Positions 1 through 7,348 are shown, counted from the stretch's first letter. The stretch is DNA of 18,286 bases from DATLYH01 sp035575035 (GCA_035575035.1 DATLYH010000019.1:1-18286), one strand, 5' to 3'. The notes: a model not told the origin generated them from the letters alone. Translations and numbers: made by a program.

Positions 1-480
1 GGGTACAACCGCCAGCACCAAGACCAAATCTTGCTCAAGGCCGTGCGGCAGGGTGATGTCGAGGTGAAATACTTGACGGGGGATCGGGCCTTCCCGCCGG
101 GTTTGCAGCCGGCCTTTACTCTTCACGAGGGCTACCTGGTGCTGGCCAGCTCGCCCGAGGCACTGCGCCGCTTGGGGATCGCGTCCCCGGTTTCAGTCGC
201 CCCCTCTGAGAAGGGCAGAGGTAAAGGGGGCAATGACGAGGTATTGCTGCTCCGCATATCGTTGAAAGAGTTGCACCGTTACCTGAACACTTACCGCGAG
301 CCGCTGATCGCCGCGTCGGCCGAAAGGAACCGGACTTCCCATGAGGAAGCCCGCCGCAGTATTGATGGTCTGCTGCTCGGCCTTCAGTTCTTCGACCACT
401 TGGAGCTAAGCCAGCAGGCGACAGCGGGACGCCTCACCCTGACCTTGCGGCTGCGGCCAACGCGACCGCTGGACCGCTGA
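1..480 (+). CDS. C-terminal part of an unidentified planctomycete protein (5' truncated)
   Basis: The reading frame is open from base 1, so the true start lies upstream of the window; the TTG at 31 has no reason to be the start. The visible 159 residues end at a TGA at 478-480. They contain the phrase GYLVLASSPEALRRL and a C-terminal RLTLTLRLRPTRPL strand. From memory, this is the style of the last part of large planctomycete extracellular proteins related to DUF3352-type proteins, but the family assignment is a guess. No transmembrane segment or catalytic motif is visible here. Residues around 65-80 (SVAPSEKGRGKGGNDE) look like a low-complexity insertion and are encoded by a DNA palindrome (199-231). 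Function is unknown. Confidence 0.7.
   Translation, partial: GYNRQHQDQILLKAVRQGDVEVKYLTGDRAFPPGLQPAFTLHEGYLVLASSPEALRRLGIASPVSVAPSEKGRGKGGNDEVLLLRISLKELHRYLNTYREPLIAASAERNRTSHEEARRSIDGLLLGLQFFDHLELSQQATAGRLTLTLRLRPTRPLDR
199..231. repeat. imperfect palindrome inside a coding region
   Basis: GCCCCC (199-204) pairs with GGGGGC (226-231). The next bases, TCTG (205-208), pair with CAGA (216-219). A few unpaired bases (220-225) sit on the right side. The palindrome lies in frame within the truncated first gene and encodes a Ser/Gly/Lys-rich stretch. It could be a small palindromic element tolerated in the coding sequence, or it could be chance in GC-rich DNA. Confidence 0.4.
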
Positions 481-607
481 GACTGCAAAGGGCTTTGCCG
501 TCCGGCGCGCCCCGTCGCTCATGCTCCAGGCTCCGGAAAGTAGCAACACGCGTGCCTAAGCCGAGGCCCAGCCGTAGTAATTTTTCCATCTTTTCCCGCG
601 CATCCAT

Positions 608-635
608 TTGTTAACGTCGATTTGTGGGTTATACT
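608..635 (+). promoter_or_regulatory. candidate sigma-70-type promoter for the arginine-rich small protein
   Basis: TTGTTA (608-613) and TATACT (630-635) are separated by 16 bp. They sit in a locally AT-rich stretch (about 575-640) of otherwise GC-rich DNA. Transcription would start near 642, leaving a leader of about 100 nt before the gene at 746. The rest of the 481-745 gap shows no gene. Confidence 0.45.
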
Positions 636-745
636 CCCACCAGATGGCATTCCCGCAATCCAGGTGAGGCGGATGGCTGAGGCCGAGGTTCAGCCCTTCG
701 GTCGTCCATCCGACTTGCCTAGAGACTACAATGAGGTACGTCCCG

Positions 746-1126
746 ATGAGCAGCGGTGAGCCTCTTCCCCCCGAACTGGTGATCACCGACCAGCGCCGCG
801 GCGACCGTCGGAGCAACACCGACCGGCGGAAGCGCAATATCCCAGTGGCCGTTGAGCGCCGCAGCGGCAAGGAACGCCGGCAACTGGGCGAACGCCGCCG
901 GCAAGTCGATCCCACCACCTGCGAGCGCGATTACACCGACGATGAAATCGCTTTCATGAAGGCGATGGACCAGTACAAGAGGGCCAACCGCCGTCCGTTC
1001 CCCACCTGGAGCGAAGTGCTGGAAGTGCTCTACTCTCTGGGCTACCGCAAGGTTGCCGAGCCGTCGGAGCTGCCCGGTCATCGCCTTCCGCCCGAGAGGC
1101 CGGACCGCAACGGCGAAGTGATCTGA
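746..1126 (+). CDS. conserved arginine-rich small protein of planctomycetes, unknown function
   Basis: This is a 126-residue hydrophilic protein. I chose the ATG at 746 because GAGG (733-736) lies 9 nt upstream. The in-frame ATG at 731 (131 aa) has no visible ribosome binding site but remains possible. The N-terminal third carries repeated Arg-Arg clusters (RRGDRR, ERRSGKERR, GERRRQ). The second half has the block YTDDEIAFMKAMDQYKR, then FPTWSEVLEVLYSLGYRKV. I recall this block as widespread in small planctomycete proteins, but I know of no function for it. There is no signal peptide or membrane segment, so it is probably cytoplasmic. The basic clusters could bind nucleic acid or a nucleotide; that is speculation. 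It appears to be a single-gene unit with its own promoter candidate upstream. Confidence 0.8.
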   Translation: MSSGEPLPPELVITDQRRGDRRSNTDRRKRNIPVAVERRSGKERRQLGERRRQVDPTTCERDYTDDEIAFMKAMDQYKRANRRPFPTWSEVLEVLYSLGYRKVAEPSELPGHRLPPERPDRNGEVI

Positions 1127-1470
1127 CCCTCGCCGCACGACCAACCCGCTCGGGACTGCCCAAGGCCCCGTGCCGGAGACGATGGTAGCCTGGGAGCGGT
1201 CTATTTATATCTTTAAATATGTCTGTAGTGTAAAAAGACCGCCCAGGTCTTGCCCGCGAAGTCCGAAGCGAGTCGGGGACGCTCCCGTTCCCGGCCGATT
1301 CGGCAAACGCGCCCCCTATCCCCTGACCTGATCCTTCCCATCTGTCTAATGCTGCAACGGCGCAAAATGGGTAACGGCCCGCGCCGGCGAGAGCCGAACA
1401 GAACCAATGCTCCGGCCCCGGTCCGCCGCCCAGCAGCAGGCCCGGGACGCCCGAGGGGGAGGCCGAGGGA
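1127..1470. other. intergenic region with an AT-rich hairpin, no gene
   Basis: I find no credible coding sequence in this 344-bp gap. It holds the inverted repeat at 1189-1247. It also holds a weak possible promoter for the next gene: CTGACC at 1323-1328 and TCTAAT at 1345-1350, with a 16-bp spacer. A purine-rich run (about 1454-1470) just before the next ATG would serve as its ribosome binding site. Confidence 0.5.
1189..1247. terminator. inverted repeat with AT-rich loop, possible terminator
   Basis: CCTGGGAGCGGTCT (1189-1202) is matched by AGACCGCCCAGG (1236-1247). This gives 12 pairs with a two-base bulge around a 33-nt AT-rich loop. It lies 62 bp after the stop of the arginine-rich protein gene. 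The AT-rich loop could equally contain promoter elements for the next gene, so the terminator label is tentative. Confidence 0.35.
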
Positions 1471-1902
1471 ATGGACAGCGTACGGCGAGTCACCTGCAAT
1501 ATTTCCCACCAGGAGCCGTGCTCGCGGTGCCGGGCGCCTGGCTGTTACTGGGACCGGATCGCGGGGCAGTCGTGCTGCCCTGACTGTGAAGAGGCCCTGG
1601 CCGCGGGCGAAGGTCCGCCGCTGGTGGCCCGCACCGAGAAGAACCGCTGCGCCGTCTGCGGCCGCGTCGGCACGGTGCCCTACCTGACCTTCCCGCTGCA
1701 CGTGCCGGGGGCCGTCGAGATCGACCTGTGCCCGGAGCACTTCCGCGCCCTGCTCGGCCGCCGCCTCGGGCCTTACGCCTTCCAGCAGCTCCGTCGTCAG
1801 CTCTACGCCCTTGGCCTGACTGTGGAACAGATCTTCCTGCTGCACGAGGTCTTTTACGACTCTCACGGCCGGGCCCTCCAGCCGGTGATCGAGCCCGAGT
1901 AG
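1471..1902 (+). CDS. cysteine-rich zinc-binding-like protein, unknown function
   Basis: This 143-residue protein has at least two likely metal-binding clusters. The N-terminal one includes C9, C17, C20, C25, C35, C36 and C39. The second is C60-x2-C63 paired with C87-x2-H90. The C-terminal half is helical and ends without a membrane segment. The ATG at 1471 follows the purine-rich GGGGGAGGCCGAGGGA, a good ribosome binding region. The layout suggests a small zinc-ribbon protein acting through protein or nucleic-acid contacts in the cytoplasm. I do not recognise a characterised family, although similar proteins seem common in planctomycetes. An 18-bp inverted repeat directly after the gene (1908-1969) would end transcription. 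Confidence 0.8.
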   Translation: MDSVRRVTCNISHQEPCSRCRAPGCYWDRIAGQSCCPDCEEALAAGEGPPLVARTEKNRCAVCGRVGTVPYLTFPLHVPGAVEIDLCPEHFRALLGRRLGPYAFQQLRRQLYALGLTVEQIFLLHEVFYDSHGRALQPVIEPE

Positions 1903-1907
1903 CAGCC

Positions 1908-1969
1908 AAGTAGCAGGTAGGCTCGCTGTACTGTCCGCCGAGACGGCACACCGAGCGTACCTGCTACTT
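1908..1969. terminator. long hairpin after the cysteine-rich protein gene
   Basis: AAGTAGCAGGTAGGCTCG (1908-1925) and CGAGCGTACCTGCTACTT (1952-1969) are reverse complements except for one position. They enclose a 26-nt loop that contains its own small GCCG/CGGC stem. The repeat begins 6 bp after the stop codon. There is no long T tract. It may be a transcription terminator or a member of a dispersed palindromic repeat family. Confidence 0.55.
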
Positions 1970-1996
1970 TCCCCTTCCTCGCGTTCTATCTACAAT
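1968..1996 (+). promoter_or_regulatory. weak candidate promoter for the DUF1080 gene
   Basis: TACAAT (1991-1996) is a good -10 match. The sequence 17 bp upstream (TTTCCC, 1968-1973) is only a partial -35 match. It falls directly after the preceding hairpin and about 40 bp before the ATG, where a promoter would be expected. Confidence 0.3.
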
Positions 1997-2037
1997 GCTT
2001 GCGCTAGCGCCACCCTTGGCACAAAGGAGTCACAACC

Positions 2038-2715
2038 ATGCCGCGCAGCCAATGGCTCGTCGTCCCGCTCTTGGCCGTCCTCATAGCCCTGGCGGGCACC
2101 CTCGCCAGCCCCGCCGACGAGAAGGGCGAAGGCACCATCAAACTCTTCAACGGCAAGGACCTCACCGGCTGGAAGAAATTCGTCGATCCCAAGAGCAAGG
2201 CCGACCCCGACAAGATCTTTACCGTCAAGGACGGCGTCATCGTTGTAGACGGCAGCGTCAACGGCTACCTGATCACCGAGAAGGAATACGGCAACTACGT
2301 CCTTCGCTTGCAGTGGCGCTGGGGCGAGAAGGTCGCCCGCGGCCGCAATAGCGGCGTCTTTGTCCACGTCAGCGGTCCCGACAAGATCTGGCCCAAGGGG
2401 ATCGAGGCCCAGCTGATGGCCGGCCGGGCCGGCGACTTCTGGCTAGTGGACGGCTTCAAGCTCAAGGTCGATCCGAAGCGGCAGGACCCCAAGATCGCCC
2501 GGCATTATTTCCGCATCAAGGATGATGTCGAGAAGCCGCTTGGCGAGTGGAACCAGTACGAAATCACCTGCAAGGGGGACACCATCAAGTTGGTCATCAA
2601 CGGCCAGACGGTCAACGAGGGGAGCGAGGCCGAGGCACAAAGCGGCAAGATCCTCCTCCAGTCGGAAGGGGCCGAGATCCACTTCCGCAATGTCGAACTG
2701 ACCCCTCTCCGGTAA
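2038..2715 (+). CDS. secreted DUF1080 (3-keto-disaccharide hydrolase-like) domain protein
   Basis: This is a 225-residue protein. The ATG at 2038 is preceded by AAAGGAG (2024-2030) at good spacing. Residues 1-23 form a signal peptide with a hydrophobic core (LVVPLLAVLIALAGTL) and a likely cleavage near Ala-Ser-Pro-Ala. The rest is one DUF1080 (PF06439) concanavalin-like domain. It shows the usual landmarks: LFNGKDLTGW (about 38-47), a DGVIVVDG strand, YVLRLQWRW, the NSGVFVHV segment, EWNQYEI, and the C-terminal GKILLQSEGAEIHFRNVEL. This family is greatly expanded in planctomycetes. Some members act on 3-keto-sugars; others are assumed only to bind carbohydrate. The mature protein should be exported. 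It has no sugar-metabolism neighbours here and looks like a stand-alone unit between two hairpins. Confidence 0.92.
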   Translation: MPRSQWLVVPLLAVLIALAGTLASPADEKGEGTIKLFNGKDLTGWKKFVDPKSKADPDKIFTVKDGVIVVDGSVNGYLITEKEYGNYVLRLQWRWGEKVARGRNSGVFVHVSGPDKIWPKGIEAQLMAGRAGDFWLVDGFKLKVDPKRQDPKIARHYFRIKDDVEKPLGEWNQYEITCKGDTIKLVINGQTVNEGSEAEAQSGKILLQSEGAEIHFRNVELTPLR

Positions 2716-3028
2716 GAGGGACTGACAGCAACGAGCAGGCGGCCGGGTGTTGCTGCACCGCGCCCCGGCCGCTTTCCGTCTGCCTGAAAGCCCGTAGGAT
2801 GAGACCGCGGCGCAAGCCAAGGCCGCCTTCGCTCGGGCCCCAACCCCCGGAGCCCCGCCGGGACGGAACAGCATCCCGACCACTTCGGGCGGTTCCCATC
2901 CATGTCGGCAGCGTTTATAGTTGAAGGTGGCGCGCGGGCGCCTGGGTGATCACCCCCATTCCCGAGGAGCGGACCACTTGCCGAAAGCGACGGGCCCGTC
3001 TCCCCTGCCGGTCCAGGAGTATATTGCC
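2716..3028. other. intergenic region with terminator and promoter candidates, no gene
   Basis: This 313-bp gap holds a GC-rich hairpin near its start and a promoter candidate near its end (TTCCCA at 2893-2898, TATAGT at 2916-2921, 17-bp spacer). The frame of the next gene stays open back to a TTG at 2921. That start would overlap the promoter, so the extension is not believed. Confidence 0.45.
2739..2775 (+). terminator. GC-rich hairpin after the DUF1080 gene
   Basis: GCGGCCGGG (2739-2747) pairs perfectly with CCCGGCCGC (2764-2772) across a 16-nt loop. It is followed by a short TTT (2773-2775). It sits 24 bp after the DUF1080 stop codon and is a plausible intrinsic terminator, although the T tract is short. 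Confidence 0.5.
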
Positions 3029-5164
3029 ATGTCGGTGAAGACATCCTGCCCCAACTGCGGCAGGGCCTACAACCTCGCGGACAATCTTGAGGGGAAGAAG
3101 ATCCGCTGCAAGGAGTGCGACGAGGTTTTCCTGGTCGAGCGTGAGGAGGAGCCGCTCGAGGTAGAGGAGGTCGAGGCCGAACCCCTCGCCGACAGGGAAG
3201 TCCCCCGGCGCGGCCCGGCCCCGGAGGACGAGGCCGACGAGGAAGAATACGAGGACGATGAAGACGAGCATGAGGACGAGGAGGAGTACGAGGACGACGA
3301 AGAGGCGTATGAGGACGAGGGTGAACGCCGGGCCAAGTCCTCGACACGCCAGGTCCTGCTGATCGTGGGGGGCGTGCTCGGTGGTCTGCTGCTGGTCTGC
3401 TGCGGCGTCGGCGGCTTCGTCGGCTACCAGGTCTACCGGGACTTCAAGGAGGCCCGCGAGCAGTTCCAGGTGAAGATGAACGACCCGGAGGTGCAGAAGC
3501 AGTTTGAGGCGGAGGTGAAGAAGTTCGTCGAGGAGGTGGAGAAGGCGGACGCCGAGGCCGCCCCCGCTCCTCCCGGCCGCCCCGCGAACCTGGACGAAGC
3601 ATTGGCCGACCTCAACAACGACGGGGCAAGCCGGCGCCGGGCCGCCGAGTGGTTGGCGAAAGCCCCCCTCAACGCAGACCGACAGAACGAGGTCGCCCGC
3701 CGGTTGGAACAGCTCCTGAGCGACGGCGATGGCCAGATGCGTCTGGCCGTCTTGAAGGCCCTCCAGGTCTGGGCAACGAAGGACAACGTGCCGGCGCTCC
3801 TCCGCGTGCTCGAGGAGGACGACGATGCCTTTGACCTGACTGCCAAACAGGAGGCGATGGGGGTCCTGGGCCAGCTCAAGGACGAGCGCGGGGCCGAGGT
3901 GATCGCCCGCTTTTTGCCCCATGCCGCTGTCGGCGAGCAGGCGAAACAAGCCCTGCAGAAGATAGGGCCGGCCGCCCAGAAGGCCGTGCTCCCGTACTAC
4001 CACCATCCCGACGGTGAAGCTCGGGGACGGGCCCGTGACCTGATCCGGGGCTATGGCACCCCGGAGAGCGCCGTCCTGGCCCAGACGCTGGAGGATGCTC
4101 GATCGATTGAGGTGGTCCGTCGGCGCCAGGCTGCCGAGTGGCTGGCCCAGGCCAAACCCACCGACTCGGCCCGGCCACAGGTCGGGCCCGTGCTGGAAGG
4201 ACTCATCAATGATGCCGACCCGGCGATCAGCGAGGCCGGTATGAAGGCGCTGACCATCTGGGCCGACCAGCAGAGCGTGCCGATGCTGGTCCGGCTGGTC
4301 AACAGCCCGGCCGCTGATCCGCATTCCCTCCGGCTGCGCCACCAGGCGATGGCAACCCTGGGCCGGCTCAAGGACGAGCGCGGGGCGGCACCGGTCGCGG
4401 CCCGCCTGACCAATCCCGTTGACCGCCCGGTCGCGGTGAAGGCCCTCACCGCGATGGGGCCGGTGGCCGAGAAGGAAGTGGCCCGCTACTTGGAGAACCC
4501 CGACCTCGCCGTTCGGACCGAGGCGAGCAAGATCCTCAAGGAGATTGGGTCGAAGACGAACGTCGAGCTGATCCAGGCCCTGGCCGACCTGAAGTCGTCG
4601 GAGTTCCCCCGCCGCCTTGAGGCCGCCCGGAAACTGGAGCAACTGCCCGTGGACGAGGGCCGCCGCGCCGAAGTGGCCAAGGCGTTGGAGCAGCTGTTGG
4701 CCGACGGCACGCCCGCAACTGGGCAAGAGGCCGGCGCCAAGGCGCTGGTCAACTGGGCTACCAAGGACAACGTGCCGGCGCTGCTGAAGCAACTCGACCA
4801 TCCCTCCCCAGCGATCCGGCATCCGGCCATGGAAGCTCTGGGCAAACTCAAGGATGAGCGGGCAATAACGCCGCTCGCCCAGCACCTGACCAACCGCGAT
4901 GACCGGCCGCATGCCGCCCGGGCACTCCAGGCGATGGGACCGATGGCCGAAAACGAGGTGCTCAAGTACCTTCCCTTCCCAGATGTGCAGGTGCGGATCG
5001 AAGCCTGCAAGGTCCTCAAGGTCATCGGCACCAAGGCGAGCCTGCCGCACTTGCAGGCCACGGGCAAGATGGCCGCCGCGAACAAGCAGAAGCATGTGGT
5101 CCAGGCAGTGGACGAGGCGGTCCAGGCCATCAACGCCCGCCCGGACAGGTCAAGTAACAAGTAA
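3029..5164 (+). CDS. zinc-ribbon / transmembrane / HEAT-repeat protein
   Basis: This is a 711-residue protein. I chose the ATG at 3029 because CCAGGAG lies 9 nt upstream and the zinc ribbon begins at once. Domain order is as follows. An MJ0042-type zinc ribbon has C7-x2-C10 and C27-x2-C30. A very acidic Glu/Asp/Tyr linker spans about 66-99. One transmembrane helix covers about 109-133, and a helical stalk follows. Three HEAT-rich modules of about 163 residues then begin near residues 188, 350 and 514. Each repeats a pattern of AxWLA or ARKLE, NVPxLL, LKDERGA and a KxLKxIG-type end. Arginine and lysine before the helix suggest a cytoplasmic N terminus, with the HEAT solenoid outside the inner membrane. 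HEAT solenoids are protein-binding scaffolds; the partner is unknown. No enzyme motif is visible. It is convergent with the DUF1559 gene that follows. Confidence 0.88.
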   Translation: MSVKTSCPNCGRAYNLADNLEGKKIRCKECDEVFLVEREEEPLEVEEVEAEPLADREVPRRGPAPEDEADEEEYEDDEDEHEDEEEYEDDEEAYEDEGERRAKSSTRQVLLIVGGVLGGLLLVCCGVGGFVGYQVYRDFKEAREQFQVKMNDPEVQKQFEAEVKKFVEEVEKADAEAAPAPPGRPANLDEALADLNNDGASRRRAAEWLAKAPLNADRQNEVARRLEQLLSDGDGQMRLAVLKALQVWATKDNVPALLRVLEEDDDAFDLTAKQEAMGVLGQLKDERGAEVIARFLPHAAVGEQAKQALQKIGPAAQKAVLPYYHHPDGEARGRARDLIRGYGTPESAVLAQTLEDARSIEVVRRRQAAEWLAQAKPTDSARPQVGPVLEGLINDADPAISEAGMKALTIWADQQSVPMLVRLVNSPAADPHSLRLRHQAMATLGRLKDERGAAPVAARLTNPVDRPVAVKALTAMGPVAEKEVARYLENPDLAVRTEASKILKEIGSKTNVELIQALADLKSSEFPRRLEAARKLEQLPVDEGRRAEVAKALEQLLADGTPATGQEAGAKALVNWATKDNVPALLKQLDHPSPAIRHPAMEALGKLKDERAITPLAQHLTNRDDRPHAARALQAMGPMAENEVLKYLPFPDVQVRIEACKVLKVIGTKASLPHLQATGKMAAANKQKHVVQAVDEAVQAINARPDRSSNK

Positions 5165-5237
5165 CAAGTCATCAAGTGACCAGTGCAGGATGCCGACCAA
5201 TCCCCTTGTCACTTGTCATTTGTCACCTGGTTACTTG
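5151..5237. terminator. nested inverted repeat between convergent genes
   Basis: CAAGTAAC (5151-5158) matches GTTACTTG (5230-5237), and CAAGTGAC (5173-5180) matches GTCACTTG (5208-5215). Further imperfect copies of the CAAGTNAC unit lie between them on both arms. The outer arm overlaps the last codons of the HEAT gene. The position between two convergent stop codons fits a bidirectional terminator built from short repeated units. Confidence 0.5.
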
Positions 5238-5276
5238 CCCCAGGTGGCGGGCGATCCGGACGATCCCGAGAGCCTC

Positions 5277-6131
5277 TCAGAAGTCGCCAGCGTTTGGTTC
5301 GCCGCCGGCGCGGGTGGCCAGGGCGGCCCAGACGGCCGGCTTGATGCCGTTGTTGATACTGTGTACCGAGCCGTCGGCGAAGAGGAAGTTTACCCCCTGC
5401 GGGTGCCGGCTCCAGAAGTCCTCCTTGTGGGCGGACGGGTGATTGGGGACATGATCGGCGCTGCCCAGCACCAGCGCCTGGGCGTCGGCGGCGCCGCGGA
5501 CAACGCCGGTCCAGGTGGATTTGAACAGGTTGCTGCTCCGCTCGCCGACCATGAGCGTCAGACTAGTACCATCGCTGATGTCGGCGATGCGGATCCGGCT
5601 ATTGCGGTAGAACAGACCATTGCCCGCGCCTGGATCTTCTTCAATTTCATTGCTGCCGAAGAGGGCCACATAGTTGGCATGGGCCACTGTGGTGATCGGG
5701 ATTCCATCCTCGCTGAAAACGGTGAATGGCGGGATACGCTGGTCCGACGGGCAGCGGAAGATGGCCAACTCCTGCACCCGAACGTCGTTGTGGACCGCAT
5801 TTGGGATGCCCTGGTTGAACATGATCCGGCTCTGAAGGTTCTGCTGCTCCAGGTCGCTGAGCAGGTAAGCGGCCCAGCCCCACCCCGGGCCCCCTTCTTC
5901 ACCGTTGGGCAATGACTTGGACGTGTAGCCGGGCGGGAAACTGCCGGCGCGGTCGTGGTAGCTATGCATCGCCAGACCGATCTGCCGGAGGTGATTCTTG
6001 CACTGCAATCGGCTAGCCGCCTCGCGGACTCGCTGCACCGCCGGCAGCAACAGCGCAATCAACACGCCGATGATGGCAATCACCACCAACAACTCGATCA
6101 AAGTAAATGCCCGCCGCAGGAGAGGACGCAT
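5277..6131 (-). CDS. DUF1559 protein with prepilin-type N terminus (copy A)
   Basis: This is a 284-residue protein. I chose the ATG at 6131 because AGGAGG (6140-6145 on this strand) lies 8 nt upstream; the ATG at 6155 lacks such a site. The short basic leader MRPLLRRA is followed by FTLIELLVVIAIIGVLIALLLP, a class III prepilin signal. Cleavage would fall before F9, with the conserved Glu at mature position 5. The residue before the cleavage site is Ala rather than the usual Gly. The body is the DUF1559 (PF07596) domain and ends with the H-X9-DG motif (H243, D253-G254). Such proteins are hugely amplified in planctomycetes and are presumed to be pseudopilin-like envelope proteins; no substrate is established. 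It has its own promoter and is separated from the next upstream gene by a terminator. Confidence 0.93.
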   Translation of the reverse strand: MRPLLRRAFTLIELLVVIAIIGVLIALLLPAVQRVREAASRLQCKNHLRQIGLAMHSYHDRAGSFPPGYTSKSLPNGEEGGPGWGWAAYLLSDLEQQNLQSRIMFNQGIPNAVHNDVRVQELAIFRCPSDQRIPPFTVFSEDGIPITTVAHANYVALFGSNEIEEDPGAGNGLFYRNSRIRIADISDGTSLTLMVGERSSNLFKSTWTGVVRGAADAQALVLGSADHVPNHPSAHKEDFWSRHPQGVNFLFADGSVHSINNGIKPAVWAALATRAGGEPNAGDF

Positions 6132-6175
6132 GGGAAGATCCTCCTGGTCATACAAGGTATTATTTGGGCATACCT

Positions 6176-6204
6176 GGTATAACCATCACGGGAGGCCGTG
6201 TCAA
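6176..6204 (-). promoter_or_regulatory. strong candidate promoter for DUF1559 copy A
   Basis: On the minus strand, TTGACA (6199-6204) is a perfect -35 match. It is followed after exactly 17 bp by TATACC (6176-6181). Transcription would start near 6169, leaving a leader of about 38 nt that contains the AGGAGG site. This is the best-matching promoter in the window. Confidence 0.65.
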
Positions 6205-6254
6205 GTAGGACAGAAGGGGATTTTTGCAAAGAGATGACGGGATGGAACTTGCAG

Positions 6255-6310
6255 AAAAAAGACCGAGGGCAGGGAACAGGGCCTTCGTATGAGGCAGGCC
6301 GGTTCCCTGC
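6255..6310 (-). terminator. intrinsic terminator after DUF1559 copy B
   Basis: On the minus strand, GCAGGGAAC (6302-6310) pairs perfectly with GTTCCCTGC (6269-6277). A smaller GGCCT/AGGCC stem sits inside the loop. A run of six T follows 8 nt after the stem (6255-6260). It lies 58 bp after the copy B stop and before the promoter of copy A, so it should separate the two units. A second small hairpin (6344-6359, CTCCTC/GAGGAG) lies closer to the stop codon. Confidence 0.6.
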
Positions 6311-6367
6311 TCCCCGGCAATGTGATTTCCTTGGTACGGCAGTCTCCTCCGGAGAGGAGTACCCCCG

Positions 6368-7348
6368 CTAGCGGCGGTCGCCGGCACGCCGATGCACGGC
6401 TGGGTCCACGCCCCAGCTGACAACATGCACGGAGCCGTCGCAATACAGCATGTTCACCCCGCCCGAATGCGGGCCGCCGAACCGGAGCGTGTCCTGCACC
6501 CCGAGCCGGTCCTGGAGCGGGGGGTTGGCCGTCACCCGGCAGACATCGTTGTTCATGCCGGTGTACATGTTCTCGTTGTCCCCCAGATCGGTGCCGGTGG
6601 AATAATTTGTGGGGTTGAGGTACTTTTCACCCGCCAGGTAGGTATTGCTGGTGCCGTTGGTTATCTCCAGGATGCGGGTTTCGCTCCCCCGGAAGACGAT
6701 ACCGTCAAACTGGCTGCCGACGCTGCGCCAGTTGGTGGCGTCTCCCGCGGCCAGGCTGCTCGGGCCGCCAGTGTCCTCGTTCTTGTTCTGGGAGCCGGCG
6801 TTGGCGGCGTAATCGGTGCGGGCCATCAGCGGCGGCGCTGCCGGGTTGGTATTGAGATAGCTGATGTTGGCCCCATTGGGGAACGGCCCCCGGAAGCGCC
6901 GGCTCGGACAGTTGAACAGGGAGACGCGGGTGGCGACTACCTGGGCATTGATCTGAAGCTGCTGAGCCCGCGGCAGCCCCTTCCCCAGACTGCGGAGCGC
7001 GTCCTGCTCCACGTAAGGCAGGAGCTGGTAGACCCAGCCACCCGGCTGGGTCTTGCCGCTGCCGCGGTCCGGCTCGCCGACCCAACTCCACCCCCAGCCA
7101 CCGCCCGGCAGGAACCCGTAGGTCGATTCATGGTTGTGGGCCGCCAGGCCGATTTGCTTGAGATTGTTGACGCACTCGGTGCGCTGGGCCGCCTCGCGGA
7201 CTTTCTGCACCGCCGGCAAGAGCAGTGCGATCAGGATGGCGATGATGGCAATCACCACCAACAGCTCGATCAAGGTGAACCCGTCCCGGCCCCACCGCCG
7301 ACCTGCCCTTGGATCGGCCCCCTTCTGGAAAAACAGCGCAGACTCCAT
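6368..7348 (-). CDS. DUF1559 protein with prepilin-type N terminus (copy B)
   Basis: This is a 326-residue protein. The ATG at 7348 follows GGAGG with 8 nt spacing. A long basic leader of 23 residues ends in Gly, and FTLIELLVVIAIIAILIALLLP follows, giving a typical prepilin peptidase site (G23/F24, Glu at mature position 5). The domain ends with H294-X9-D304-G305. Copies B and C share the strings LPGGGWGW, VGEPDRGSGK, RTDYAANAG, EITNGTSNT and FGGPHSGGVNMLYCDGSVHV. They are therefore recent paralogues, whereas copy A is more distant. The protein is probably anchored in the inner membrane with its globular part outside. A weak promoter candidate lies about 190 bp upstream (TTGCCA at 7566-7571, CACAAT at 7542-7547, 18-bp spacer). 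Confidence 0.93.
   Translation of the reverse strand: MESALFFQKGADPRAGRRWGRDGFTLIELLVVIAIIAILIALLLPAVQKVREAAQRTECVNNLKQIGLAAHNHESTYGFLPGGGWGWSWVGEPDRGSGKTQPGGWVYQLLPYVEQDALRSLGKGLPRAQQLQINAQVVATRVSLFNCPSRRFRGPFPNGANISYLNTNPAAPPLMARTDYAANAGSQNKNEDTGGPSSLAAGDATNWRSVGSQFDGIVFRGSETRILEITNGTSNTYLAGEKYLNPTNYSTGTDLGDNENMYTGMNNDVCRVTANPPLQDRLGVQDTLRFGGPHSGGVNMLYCDGSVHVVSWGVDPAVHRRAGDRR

Noticed and set aside
2921..3028. 36-residue extension of the HEAT protein
   Set aside because: It starts at TTG inside a promoter candidate. The ATG at 3029 with CCAGGAG fits and puts the zinc ribbon at the N terminus, as in the second HEAT protein.
2915..5095. 726-codon open frame on the minus strand
   Set aside because: It lies exactly opposite the HEAT protein gene, has no ribosome binding site and no domain, and is explained by GC-rich third positions in the real gene.
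4899..5915. 338-codon plus-strand frame bridging two convergent genes
   Set aside because: It overlaps the HEAT gene out of frame and then runs antisense through DUF1559 copy A. It shows no coherent protein.
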